A stretch of 24,173 nucleotides of DNA from Candidatus Schekmanbacteria bacterium (lineage in GTDB: Bacteria > CSSED10-310 > JACPHN01). Below, one piece after another: positions 16,239-23,731 of the stretch (its first letter is position 1; each line of letters starts with the position of its first letter). The translations under genes were made by a program, and so were the position numbers. The stretch spans positions 1 through 24,173 of the forward strand of contig JACPHN010000231.1 of assembly GCA_016188575.1 (NCBI GenBank). The letters are read 5' to 3'. Below the pieces are notes generated by a model. That model saw only the letters and a list, made by a program, of their open reading frames with translations, was not told the DNA's origin and ran no database searches.

Positions 16239-17201
16239 ATGCCATCCTTGTTTCCGGAAGCGTCGACACCCGAGGAGTATGACGAGGTCTGCGCGGACGA
16301 GCGCCGCCTGCGGCCGGGAGTGCGCGCGATCGGCGCGGAGCTGGACCTCGGAGAGCGCGAGATGGTGCGCTTTCCGAACGGCTCGGTGCCGGTCTATGCC
16401 ATTGGCGAGGATCTCGTCCTGAAGATCTATCCGCCCCTCGATCGCGCCGAGCACAGCCTCGAGGCCGGCGTCCTCCGCTCGCTCGAAAGGCGGCTGCCGA
16501 TACCGACACCCGCTGTCCACGCGGTCGGGGAGCTGGAGGGTTGGACTTACCTCCTGATGGACCGGCTACGCGGGCAGAGCCTCGTTACCGCCTGGCCGCG
16601 TCTTTCGGAGGTGGACCGATCCGGCCTCGCCACGCAGCTCGGAGAGGCGCTCGCCGCCCTGCATGCGCTGGAGCCACCGCAGCTCGAAGGCCTCTGCATC
16701 GACTGGCCGGGATTCGTCGCGGAACAGCACCGGACGGCGGCGGAGCGGCAACGTCGCTGGGGACTTTCCGAGGCATGGCGGGAGCAGATTCCGGAGTTTC
16801 TCGACGGCGTCGAGCTCGGCGACGGAGGGGCCAGAGCGCTGCTGCACACCGAGGTGATGCGGGAGCATCTTCTGGTGGACCAGAGCGGCTCCAGATGGGT
16901 GTTTTCCGGCCTCTTCGACTTCGAGCCCGCCATGGTCGGGGCGCCTGAATACGAGTTTGCTGCGGTCGGCCTCTTCTTTTCATGCGGCGAGGCGCGGCTG
17001 CTTCGGCGCGTGCTGCTGGCCTACGGATATCGCGCCGCGGCGCTCGACGGCGCACTCGAGCGCCGACTGCTCGCCTACGCGCTCCTGCATCGGTATAGCC
17101 ATCTGCCCTGGTACCTGAAGCGCCTGCCGCCGCCGCCGGGGACCACCAACCTGGCGGCGCTGGCAGGCCTGTGGTGGGGCGTGAGCGCGACCGGCCACTG
17201 A
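16239..17201 (+). CDS. APH-fold kinase with altered catalytic loop
   Basis: This is a 320-residue member of the aminoglycoside/choline-kinase-like fold. The putative ATP lysine is K62 (EDLVLKIY), the hinge region is TYLLMDRLRG (about 103-112), and the DFE metal-binding segment is at 227-229 (LFDFEPAMVGAPEYEF). The catalytic loop reads LLHTEVMREHLLVD (201-214). The usual HGD is therefore HTE, and the usual asparagine is replaced by H210. This may be a specialised subfamily rather than a dead enzyme, because the loop is otherwise conserved in form. Substrate unknown. Start supported by GGAG eight bases upstream. It converges on the beta-helix gene, 5 nt apart. Confidence 0.75.
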   Translation: MPSLFPEASTPEEYDEVCADERRLRPGVRAIGAELDLGEREMVRFPNGSVPVYAIGEDLVLKIYPPLDRAEHSLEAGVLRSLERRLPIPTPAVHAVGELEGWTYLLMDRLRGQSLVTAWPRLSEVDRSGLATQLGEALAALHALEPPQLEGLCIDWPGFVAEQHRTAAERQRRWGLSEAWREQIPEFLDGVELGDGGARALLHTEVMREHLLVDQSGSRWVFSGLFDFEPAMVGAPEYEFAAVGLFFSCGEARLLRRVLLAYGYRAAALDGALERRLLAYALLHRYSHLPWYLKRLPPPPGTTNLAALAGLWWGVSATGH

Positions 17202-17206
17202 GGCCA

Positions 17207-19084
17207 TCACCGCCGCTGCCCGCTGCGGCGGTAAAACCGGGGGCGGGAGGTGGCGGGAACCGCCAGGGCGCGGCCCTTTCCCGAGGCGACGACGATTACA
17301 CTGCCGCAGCAGAGCAGTGATGCCAGCACCGCGCCCGAACCGGGACCTACCGTCGGCGGCGACGCACACGTCTCTCCCTGCCGCTGCTCGTGCGCGCCCG
17401 GATCGAACAGCCCCGACGCCGATGGCACCGGGTTACCGAAGAAGTCCCACTGGCCAACGTCGAGACCGAATCTGGTCCCCAGGTCGAGCCCGGCGTCGAC
17501 GACCGGCGATGCCGCAGCCAGTCGGTGGTCGGCCGCTTCCGCCCCGCCCGCCTGGCAAAGCGCATCCACGCCCGCGACCGTCGCCACCAGCGCCTGGTCC
17601 AGAGTCTCCTGGCCCGTCGCCGATGCCCAGGCCGAAACGTCGGCGTAGACTGTCTCGCCCCACACCACGGGGCGCGTCTCGCCGCCCAGGTAGGCGTTGC
17701 CCTCGATCCGCAGGCCCGTGCCGCCGGCGGGGCGGGGGACCTCGACGAACGCCACGTCGCCGTCGACCACCAGGACGTTGTTGCGCAGGTGGATGTCAGA
17801 CCAGGTGTCGCCGAGTCCCGGAACGTCGACCAGGTAGAACAGTCCCTGGACGGCTTCCGGGATTGGGACGTCGGCGACGAAGGGAGCGAAGATCGTATTG
17901 TTGTAGATCTCGAAGCGCTTGGGGGCGCCGAACATCAGCACGGCGGCAAAGCAATGTGGCACCATCTCGGCCGGCCGGTCGGGGAGCAACTGGCCATTCC
18001 GCAGCAGCACGTTGAAGCGGACAACGTTGTCGTGGCTCGGCCAGTTCGCACCCGCGCCCCCGGTTTCCGGATCGCCGGCGCCAAGGGTGAACCCCCACCC
18101 TTCGTTGTCGTGGACAAAGTTGTGCTGAATGGTCGAGCTCGTTCCCCAGAAGTCGATACCTCCGTTATCAGTCTGGTTCTGGAGCGCGTACCGCTGATGA
18201 TCGACCTCGTTGTGCTGCACGAGGAAATTGTGGCCGTCGTAGACGGTAATCGCGCACGGGCCGTTGGGCTCGAGCTCGGGGTTGTTGCCGCCGTTATCGT
18301 GGATGTGATTGTATTCGATGACCGCGTCGCGCGCGTTCATCAGGACCAGGCCCGCGCCAAATCCTCCCATGAGGCCCGCACCGGTGTTGTTCCAGAGCTC
18401 CGAGCGCTCGACGCGGACGTTCGCGATTCCGTAGTGGTCGCCGCTCACCGCGGCGGGCAGCAGGTAGTGGCCGAAGAACGACGGACCGGCGGCGTTGTCG
18501 TGGGCGTTCACCTCGCTGAGGACGATGTCGCGGATCTCGGAGGGGGGATCTGCGGTGGCCGCGTAGAGCGCGTACGTGTGGTGGTAAATCTCGACCCCGG
18601 TGACCCTGATGCCGGCGAGGCTCAGCGCGGTTTCGTTGAGCACCATGATGCCGCTGCCGCCGCCCGCGGCATCCGCGCCGGCGAGCACGACGTTGGCAAG
18701 GGCGAACGCCGCGACGCCCGCGGCGACCACGCCGGAATCCCCGGCAGCGCTCGCGATCGTCGCCCGGCCGGCCCCGTAGGACGTTATCTGCAGCGGCTGC
18801 GCAGCCGTCGCCTGGTTGTTGTCGGGGCTCAGGAGCAGCGGTCCGGCAAAGGTACTGCCGCCTTCGAGCAGAATGGCGTCGCCGGGCCCGTAGGTGCCGG
18901 TGTTGACGCGGCCGATCGTCTTCCAGGCGGTGCCGGGGGTAATCCCGTCAGCCTCGTCGCTCCCGCCGGCACTCACGTAGTATGTCGCCGCGCCGGCGCA
19001 CGCCGGGACGAGCAACAGGTCGCCGCCAAGCACAGTGGCCGCCACGGCCAGCGCCAGGCTACCGGCAGCCAACCGCGCGACCAT
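17207..19084 (-). CDS. Secreted right-handed parallel beta-helix protein
   Basis: This is a 625-residue exported protein. A signal peptide (LAAGSLALAVAATVLGGDLLLVPACAGA) precedes a domain of about 450 residues with the regular asparagine/glycine-rich repeats of pectate-lyase-like parallel beta-helices (VRVERSELWNNTGAG, YNHIHDNGGNN, IQHNFVHDNEGWGF, EIYNNTIFAPF). Such proteins bind or cleave polysaccharides, or serve as surface structures; no catalytic motif could be assigned. After a DPGAHE segment the C-terminus has a hydrophobic stretch (AVLASLLCCGSVIVVA) and a basic tail, possibly a membrane anchor or sorting tag. An open frame continues upstream to 19321 through repeat DNA, so I place the start at 19084, although its ribosome site is weak. 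Confidence 0.75.
   Translation of the reverse strand: MVARLAAGSLALAVAATVLGGDLLLVPACAGAATYYVSAGGSDEADGITPGTAWKTIGRVNTGTYGPGDAILLEGGSTFAGPLLLSPDNNQATAAQPLQITSYGAGRATIASAAGDSGVVAAGVAAFALANVVLAGADAAGGGSGIMVLNETALSLAGIRVTGVEIYHHTYALYAATADPPSEIRDIVLSEVNAHDNAAGPSFFGHYLLPAAVSGDHYGIANVRVERSELWNNTGAGLMGGFGAGLVLMNARDAVIEYNHIHDNGGNNPELEPNGPCAITVYDGHNFLVQHNEVDHQRYALQNQTDNGGIDFWGTSSTIQHNFVHDNEGWGFTLGAGDPETGGAGANWPSHDNVVRFNVLLRNGQLLPDRPAEMVPHCFAAVLMFGAPKRFEIYNNTIFAPFVADVPIPEAVQGLFYLVDVPGLGDTWSDIHLRNNVLVVDGDVAFVEVPRPAGGTGLRIEGNAYLGGETRPVVWGETVYADVSAWASATGQETLDQALVATVAGVDALCQAGGAEAADHRLAAASPVVDAGLDLGTRFGLDVGQWDFFGNPVPSASGLFDPGAHEQRQGETCASPPTVGPGSGAVLASLLCCGSVIVVASGKGRALAVPATSRPRFYRRSGQRR
17209..17232. terminator. 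Hairpin between convergent genes
   Basis: A perfect 8-bp stem (ACCGCCGC 17209-17216 with GCGGCGGT 17225-17232) with an 8-nt loop lies just past the kinase stop and within the last codons of the beta-helix gene. Neither side has a T tract, so it is at most a weak bidirectional terminator. Confidence 0.3.
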
Positions 19085-19114
19085 GCCCTGAGGGACGCGT
19101 GATGCACCTTGCTT

Positions 19115-19190
19115 CGTCACTCCGGGCCCCGGCTTTCGCCGGGCCGGGGTCGCCGGGGTCCACGGGCTGCTGACTTTTGCCGGCATGACG
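19115..19190. repeat. REP/PAKAG-like palindromic repeat
   Basis: This segment of about 76 bp has near-complementary ends, CGTCACTCCGG (19115-19125) and CCGGCATGACG (19180-19190). It also has an internal hairpin CCCGGC-TTTC-GCCGGG (19128-19143). It belongs to the widespread proteobacterial type that, when translated, gives 'VIPAKAG-like' phrases (here VIIVMPAKVSSPW). It sits directly upstream of the beta-helix gene and explains the open reading frame there. Confidence 0.65.
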
Positions 19191-19342
19191 ATAATGACGC
19201 CCGCACGCTGCATCGCTTCAGCGTCTCTGGCAATGTGCATCACGCGCCTTCGCGGCGGAGCCGAGTGAAGGGCGGAAGAGAGTGCGGATTCAGGAATCGC
19301 CTGCGACCTTATATTGTTCATCGGTTCCGCTCCATGAGTTTC

Positions 19343-19385
19343 GGCGTCGGCCGAATGTGCCTTGCACCATCATTCGGCCGACGCC
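19343..19385. repeat. 15-bp perfect inverted repeat
   Basis: GGCGTCGGCCGAATG (19343-19357) and its exact complement (19371-19385) enclose a 13-nt loop. It has no T tract and no adjacent gene end that would make it a terminator. It is probably a stem-loop repeat or protein-binding palindrome of unknown role. Confidence 0.7.
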
Positions 19386-19500
19386 TGAATTTCCGAGATG
19401 AAGTGGTGGTGCCAGCTCCCGATCGGGAGCTGCGCTCGCCGCCGATGTCTTGCAACCGACGCGCCAATCCTGAATCCACCGCCTGTCTGACATCGACGCG

Positions 19501-19572
19501 ACAGCGCCCCCTCCGTCGGTCCCCCCGCTTCCGGGGGGAAGTGAGGTGAGAGGTCTTCGTGACGCGCTTTCC
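19501..19572. repeat. Dispersed repeat copy 1 (C-rich/G-rich hairpin)
   Basis: This copy shares about 80 percent identity with 19870-19942. Both begin ACAGC, continue with CCCCCTCCGTC and a GC hairpin (CCCCCC...GGGGGG), and end GGTCTTCGTG...GCGCTTTCC. This is the common proteobacterial non-coding repeat type and may form a strong RNA stem. Confidence 0.7.
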
Positions 19573-19869
19573 GCAATCGCGGCGCGAACGGCGCGAGACG
19601 ATCGACGCGACCGCCGCGGTGCGGGCGCGCTCGCGAGCCGCAGCGTTTTCGGCGCAGGCACGTCACGATTCGGGACACCGCGCCATAATTTCTGCGCCCG
19701 CTCAGAGATTACGCCGGCGCCTGTGACCACCGTTTCGCGCCAGTTCTTGAACGGTCTTCAGGACCTCGTCGAGCTCGGAAGTCGCACCTGAGCCCCACGG
19801 GCGGCACGGTCCATCATGTGCCTCGCCGACGGGAATGCGCAAAGCGATGTAAAGGATCCGCATCCACCG

Positions 19870-19942
19870 ACAGCACCCCCCTCCGTCTCTCCGCCCGCTC
19901 GCGGGGGGAGGTGGGGTGGGGGGTCTTCGTGGTGCGCTTTCC
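19870..19942. repeat. Dispersed repeat copy 2
   Basis: This is a direct repeat of 19501-19572, starting 369 bp downstream of it. It lies just past the 3' end of the lipoprotein gene, which is on the minus strand. The same order of blocks is conserved, with scattered substitutions. Confidence 0.7.
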
Positions 19943-19974
19943 ACTCAGCTTGCCGTGGAGGGGGCGCTGCCGCG

Positions 19975-20763
19975 CTACACGGGCTGTTTCGCCGCGGCGG
20001 CCGCGGCCGGCGCCGTGCCCGCCAGCGCCGCGAGCTTGTCGAGGCCGATTGCGGAGAGCAGTTGCTTGAGGTTCTCCATTGACAGCCCCCGACCCTTCAC
20101 CTCGACCAGAAACCTGCTTGCCACGAAGACCTGCACGTTTCCAGACTGACTTCCATTCTCGAAGCGCTCGAAGCCCTTGTGGCCGCCGATCGTGGTCGTT
20201 CGCTCATAGCCCGTCTCGGTCTCACGATCGATGTCGACCATCGTCCAGGCCATGGCGCCGACGGCCGCAAAGCCGCTCGCGGTGCCCATGTCCGTGACCG
20301 TCACCTCAGCGGACCCGCCGCCTTGAGCCTGGTACGCGGCGTCGACCTTCGAAATCTTCATGCCGAACGCCGCGCTCTTCTCCCCGGTAGCACTCCGGCG
20401 GGTCAGGCCGGCCGCCGTTTCGGGCATCAGGGCCTTGAGCTCGCGAAAGTCCACCGGCTCCACAGCGGCTGCCTGACCTATGGCCTGATTCATCTGCTGC
20501 ATGGCCTGGGCAAGCGCCTGTCCGCCCTGCTCGAGGCCCTGAGCGACCGTCTGTGGGTCAACGCCGGCAGGGGAGCCCGGCGCGGCGGCCTGGCCGGCTC
20601 CCGTGGCGGCGGAGGGCGGCGGCACCTCGCCGGGGTGCCCGCTGCCGCCCTCTGTTGCAGGGGAGCTAACAGCGCTCCTCTCGTCCTGAGCGCCACTGCC
20701 ACCACAGCTCGTGCCAGCCAGAAGAATCACCAATGTTACGACAACAAACGCATACGTCCTCAT
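19975..20763 (-). CDS. Putative lipoprotein of unknown function
   Basis: This encodes a 262-residue exported protein. The N-terminal hydrophobic segment FVVVTLVILLAGTSC ends at a lipobox-like cysteine (C20). A low-complexity Gly/Pro/Ala-rich linker follows, then a folded region from about 100 to 250 containing a VDFRELKALMPE segment, AAVGAMAWTMVDIDRETETGYERT and IGGHKGFERFENGSQSG. It ends in an alanine-rich tail. I do not recognise a characterised family. Start at 20763 is chosen because GAGGA lies seven bases upstream; the ATG at 20769 is too close to it. No neighbour indicates a role. Confidence 0.7.
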   Translation of the reverse strand: MRTYAFVVVTLVILLAGTSCGGSGAQDERSAVSSPATEGGSGHPGEVPPPSAATGAGQAAAPGSPAGVDPQTVAQGLEQGGQALAQAMQQMNQAIGQAAAVEPVDFRELKALMPETAAGLTRRSATGEKSAAFGMKISKVDAAYQAQGGGSAEVTVTDMGTASGFAAVGAMAWTMVDIDRETETGYERTTTIGGHKGFERFENGSQSGNVQVFVASRFLVEVKGRGLSMENLKQLLSAIGLDKLAALAGTAPAAAAAAKQPV

Positions 20764-20828
20764 GCTCATTCCTCGACCCTAAGAAGCGATAACTCCGCGC
20801 CACAGCGCTGATCTGGTGACTACTATAC

Positions 20829-21410
20829 ATGGCTGCGGCGGGACCCACACGGGGCAGCGTCTGTTCTCCGCGCCGTCCCTTCGAGCGAATGGCGTTGACG
20901 CCTGGGGAGGCTGGGAAGATCGGAGGGGCCCTTTTGCGTCAGGCGGAAGCCGTCTTCGATCGGTGGCACCGGTTCCGCGACGGCGCCGTCCAGGATGGCA
21001 CCTTTCGGCGGTACATGCGGCCGATCATGGCCAGAGTCGGCGCGCCGCTGCGCGAAGGGGGACAATGTGCTCACGCCAGGACGCAAGGGACGTGTGCGGA
21101 GATCTTGTCGCTGGAGCCGGCGCTGTGGACGTTCGTCTTCCACTACCGCGAAGGCGTCGAGCCCACCAACAACGCGAGCGAGCGCGCCATCCGGCCAGCG
21201 GTCCAGATGAGAAAGACCAGCTTCGGTACCCGGAGCGAAGGCGGCTGGCGGTTCATCGAGCGCATGCTCACGGTCGTCATGACCCTCAGGCAGCAGCAGA
21301 GGAGCGTCTTCGAGTACCTGACCGAAGCCGCTCAGGCACGCCTCGAGGGGCGATCCGCTCCTCTTGTCCTACCGGGCGCTCGCGTGCCTCTCTGCCTGGC
21401 GGGGGCATGA
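20829..21410 (+). pseudogene. IS66-type transposase, 5'-truncated remnant
   Basis: Only the C-terminal part of an IS66-family DDE transposase is present. The run FHYREGVEPTNNASERAIRP, then QMRKTSFGTRSEGGWRFIE, MLTVVMTLRQQQRSVFEYLT is the end of the catalytic domain, including the final-acidic-residue region (NNASER). The N-terminal two thirds are missing, and the first about 30 residues before PFERMALTPGEAGKIG are not obviously homologous. No flanking inverted repeats or tnpA/tnpB genes are visible. It is most likely an inactive fragment. Confidence 0.75.
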
Positions 21411-21453
21411 TGAGGTGAACGCTTACTCCAGGAGCCTGAACCCTGCACCCAGT

Positions 21454-21548
21454 ACCGTATCGCTCCATTGATACGCTTCGTCGTCGCTTCTCGCCAGCGG
21501 CCTTCACGCTCGACCGCGGTGCTGACACAGATGTTTCGTTACGGGTCC
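21454..21548. repeat. Half copy of the 164-bp fold-back element, inverted
   Basis: In reverse complement this matches 7210-7305 with six substitutions and one single-base gap over about 96 bp (about 93 percent). It includes the outer terminal repeat and the CGTATC-N8-GATACG hairpin. The second half of the element is absent, so this copy is truncated at the central hairpin. It lies 43 bp after the IS66 remnant. Confidence 0.85.
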
Positions 21549-21559
21549 TTACCTCCGCA

Positions 21560-22594
21560 TGCCCACGAAAATCCCTCTGCATTGGAAGAGTCAAGAGGCG
21601 CAGCAATTTCTGTCGACCAGAGACCTGCCCTCGCGACCAATCTTTCCGAACTCATGACGAAGGCCTGCGGCGATGCGGTTGACCAAGCGGGACACACCTC
21701 GAATTTCGTGAATAGGGTACCGCGGTTTCCCGCCCTCACGTATCTCGATCGCGAGATGCCATGCGGGGAGTCCCTGGCGCGATCTTCCCTTCGCGATGGG
21801 GCATCCGGCATTCCGCTGCCTCTCGTGCGCGTTCGTGAAATGGCGTCAGCGGCTTGCCGTGATCCGTAGACATGTCGCGCAACGGCGCCAGCGGTTCCAC
21901 GCGCGTGATGGCGAGAAATGGCTACGGTGGCGCTGGATTCCCTGACGTCATTCTCACTTACTGATCGCACAGCATTGTGCAAGAAATAGCGTTCGGCGTT
22001 CTTCTTGCCGAACCGTTCGACGAGGGCGCCATAGTTGCGCTCGTACATCCGGTCCCAGTCCATCCGCGCCAGTGCTTCGTGCGTGCGCGCACGGCCGGTC
22101 GCTTCGAGCCCCGCGCTCAGCGCCGCAATGGCTTCATCCAGGCTCGCCAGCGCTGCTTTCAACACCGGCTCATGCCGTTTGCGCAATGCGTCTTCCTCGG
22201 CAGGCGACGCGAGGCGATCGAGTAGCTTCGTGCCGCGCGCGACCTGCTCCAGAATCGGCGTGTCGATCTCGTGCTCAAGGCCCTGTGGGAGGACGCGCGC
22301 GCAAGGCTCCGCGGCTCGGTCGTTGCCCGAAGCGCCGAGCAGATCGCGGCTCAGAGCCCGGACGCCGTCGTCGAATGCCTGGTTGGCGATGTCACGCGCC
22401 GCCATCCCGTCGATCTCCGCCCAGGCCGTCTCTTCCCCAGCCCGTGCCGCGCTCAGCAACGCCTGTTGCGCGCCGTTGAACCGGTCGACGAGATCCGCCA
22501 AGCCCAACCCTGACTTCGCCCTTACCCAAGCGAGGTGATATCGCCCGTGTCCCAGACGCGGCGCACTGCCGGCAGATCGTCCCGCCTTGCGCAT
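21560..22594 (-). pseudogene. Decayed ORF of unknown origin
   Basis: The minus-strand frame ending at 21539 has a protein-like first half from about residue 30 to 210 (GLADLVDRFNGAQQALL..., ARDIANQAFDDGVRALS, LARMDWDRMYERNYGALV, ERFGKKNAERYF). Beyond about 21960 it turns arginine/serine-rich and unconvincing. In another minus frame near 21590-21780 a different protein-like run appears (LAIEIREGGKPRYPIHEIRG, then LVNRIAAGLRHEFGKIGREG), vaguely like a phage virion-morphogenesis fragment. Together this looks like remains of one or more genes broken by frameshifts. No function is assigned. Confidence 0.4.
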
Positions 22595-23023
22595 TCGGTG
22601 TCAACCCTCCTGATCGGCGGTATTCCGGCGCCACCGGCCCCGTCACGCTGAACAGCGGCCAGGCAGGCGGGCGCGTGAACATGAAGCGCATTTTAGTTTT
22701 CCACCGGCTCCGCCGACCCGCGCCGGATGAAACGGAGGACCTCGTAACCTGAGTTTCCTACTAGAGCAGATCGCAGGATCCTGAAACCTCGCGCGGCCCC
22801 GGGGTCACAGCCAACCCGCCATCAGGTAACCTACCTTTGCTCTTCGGGCCTCGTCAAGCGTTTCCTCTGGTCCTGGCCGCCTGGGCCGTGCCAAAGTCAT
22901 GAGCTTCGGTGGAGGCTGTTGGCGGACGCGCAAGCGGCAACCCCATGGTGCATTCCCGTCGTCTGGTTCGGCGACGTCCATGGCGCCGCCGTAGCCCCAG
23001 ACAGAAAGGAAGCCCGACCCGCC
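22595..23023. other. Gene-poor region before the pglX-like fragment
   Basis: No gene is supported. A plus frame from about 22896 to 23023 has a protein-like run (WRLLADAQAATPWCIPVVWF, then GDVHGAAVAPDRKEARPA). It runs into the ATG of the pglX-like fragment and may be a decayed upstream gene. No promoter or RNA gene was found. Confidence 0.3.
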
Positions 23024-23380
23024 ATGCTCGACCGCGCCGCCTGCTCGCCGATCTCAGGAAGCTCGTGATCACCCCTCGAAGACGACCCGCGCAAGCGCTG
23101 TCGGGAACTGCCCGAGGCCGATCGGCCGCTGCAGATCGAATACGCCGAGGCAAGACCCGCAGGCTGCACCGCCTCGGCCTACGAGGACTGGCGCGACGAG
23201 CGTCTGGCCCAAGTCGCGGTGGCCTGGGTGCTCGCCTGCGTCGTCGTGCGCTTCATCGAAGACAACGAGCTCATCGAGCGGCTGTACTTGTCGGGCCCCG
23301 GCGACCGCCTGATCGACCTGTTGCTCGCACCGACTGACGATCCGACGTGGCGCACGATCGAAGTCGCGGTTACGATCTGA
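23024..23380 (+). pseudogene. pglX: Frameshifted N-terminal fragment resembling BREX-2 PglX
   Basis: Joined across two frameshifts (near 23040 and 23075), the sequence reads MLDRAA / LLADLRKLVIT / LEDDPRKRC...EYAEARPAG, then TASAYEDWRDERLAQVAVAW and VLACVVVRFIEDNELIERLY. This is the N-terminal signature of the large BREX type-2 (Pgl) adenine methyltransferase PglX: a helical start followed by 'WRDEQVxQVAVAWVLxxVFVRFxEDNxLI'. Homology ends near LSGPGDRL (about 23312), after which it appears fused to a transposase fragment; the frame stops at 23378-23380. The full gene is about 1,200 codons, so over 90 percent is missing and no other BREX gene is present. Non-functional. Confidence 0.7.
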
Positions 23381-23640
23381 GATCGGAGGCGATCCGCCTC
23401 GATTCCACCAGCCTGTCGACCTTCCGCGGGGGCAAATACGGCGAGCTCTTCAAACTTCAAATGGGCTACCGCGAGGAGTAAAGGCCACACCTCGCGCAAC
23501 TGAAGATCATGCTCGGAGCCCTGGGTCCGCTGGGTTGTCTGCCGGTGACCGAAGCACTGCCGCGAAACTGCGCCGCCGACTCGCTGTACGTTCCTGTCGA
23601 CCGAAACGTGAGAAAGCTGCCTTATGATTCGTCGCGCACG
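23310..23640 (+). pseudogene. IS1634/IS4-like transposase fragment
   Basis: A DDE-transposase core segment is read from about 23368 (GYDLRSEAIRLDSTSLST), then KYGELFKLQMGYREE, an in-frame TAA at 23479-23481, then RPHLAQLKIMLGALGPLGC, LPVTEALPRNCAADSLYVPV and DRNVRKL. The first aspartate (LDSTS) and the 'GY-x-RPHL' segment fit IS1634-type elements. The preceding IDLLLAPTDDPTWRTIE, in another frame, may be the part just before, separated by a frameshift or deletion. Both ends are missing. It appears to have interrupted the pglX-like sequence. Confidence 0.65.
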
Positions 23641-23721
23641 GTACCCGCCGGCCGCCTCTCCCCTTGCGTCGCACCGTCGATTGGGCCTAGCCTTCGGGGC
23701 AGTGTGGTCCCCGCTCTCGCC

Positions 23722-23727
23722 GGAGGT
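23722..23727 (+). promoter_or_regulatory. Strong ribosome binding site deciding the start of the repeat-controlled gene
   Basis: GGAGGT lies four bases before the ATG at 23732. It marks this ATG as the genuine start even though that frame is closed after 65 codons in the present sequence. Confidence 0.75.
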
Positions 23728-23731
23728 AGGC

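Larger units (their letters stand above)
19085..19974. other. Non-coding repeat-rich region
   Basis: About 890 bp without a supportable gene. It holds the PAKAG-like repeat, the 15-bp palindrome and the two direct repeats described separately. The remaining unique parts (about 19573-19869) show only unconvincing short frames; one on the minus strand (start 19863) begins MRILYIALRIPVGEAHDG but cannot be assigned. Confidence 0.6.

Noticed and set aside
17390-19102. A 570-codon plus-strand frame
   Set aside because: It is the antisense shadow of the beta-helix gene and has no recognisable domain.
19343-19385. Rho-independent terminator
   Set aside because: The stem is good, but there is no T tract and no neighbouring gene end in the right orientation.
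19701-19863. Short minus-strand frame starting MRILYIALRIPVGEAHDG
   Set aside because: It has only a weak ribosome site and no recognisable domain, and lies between repeats. It is noted but not annotated as a gene.
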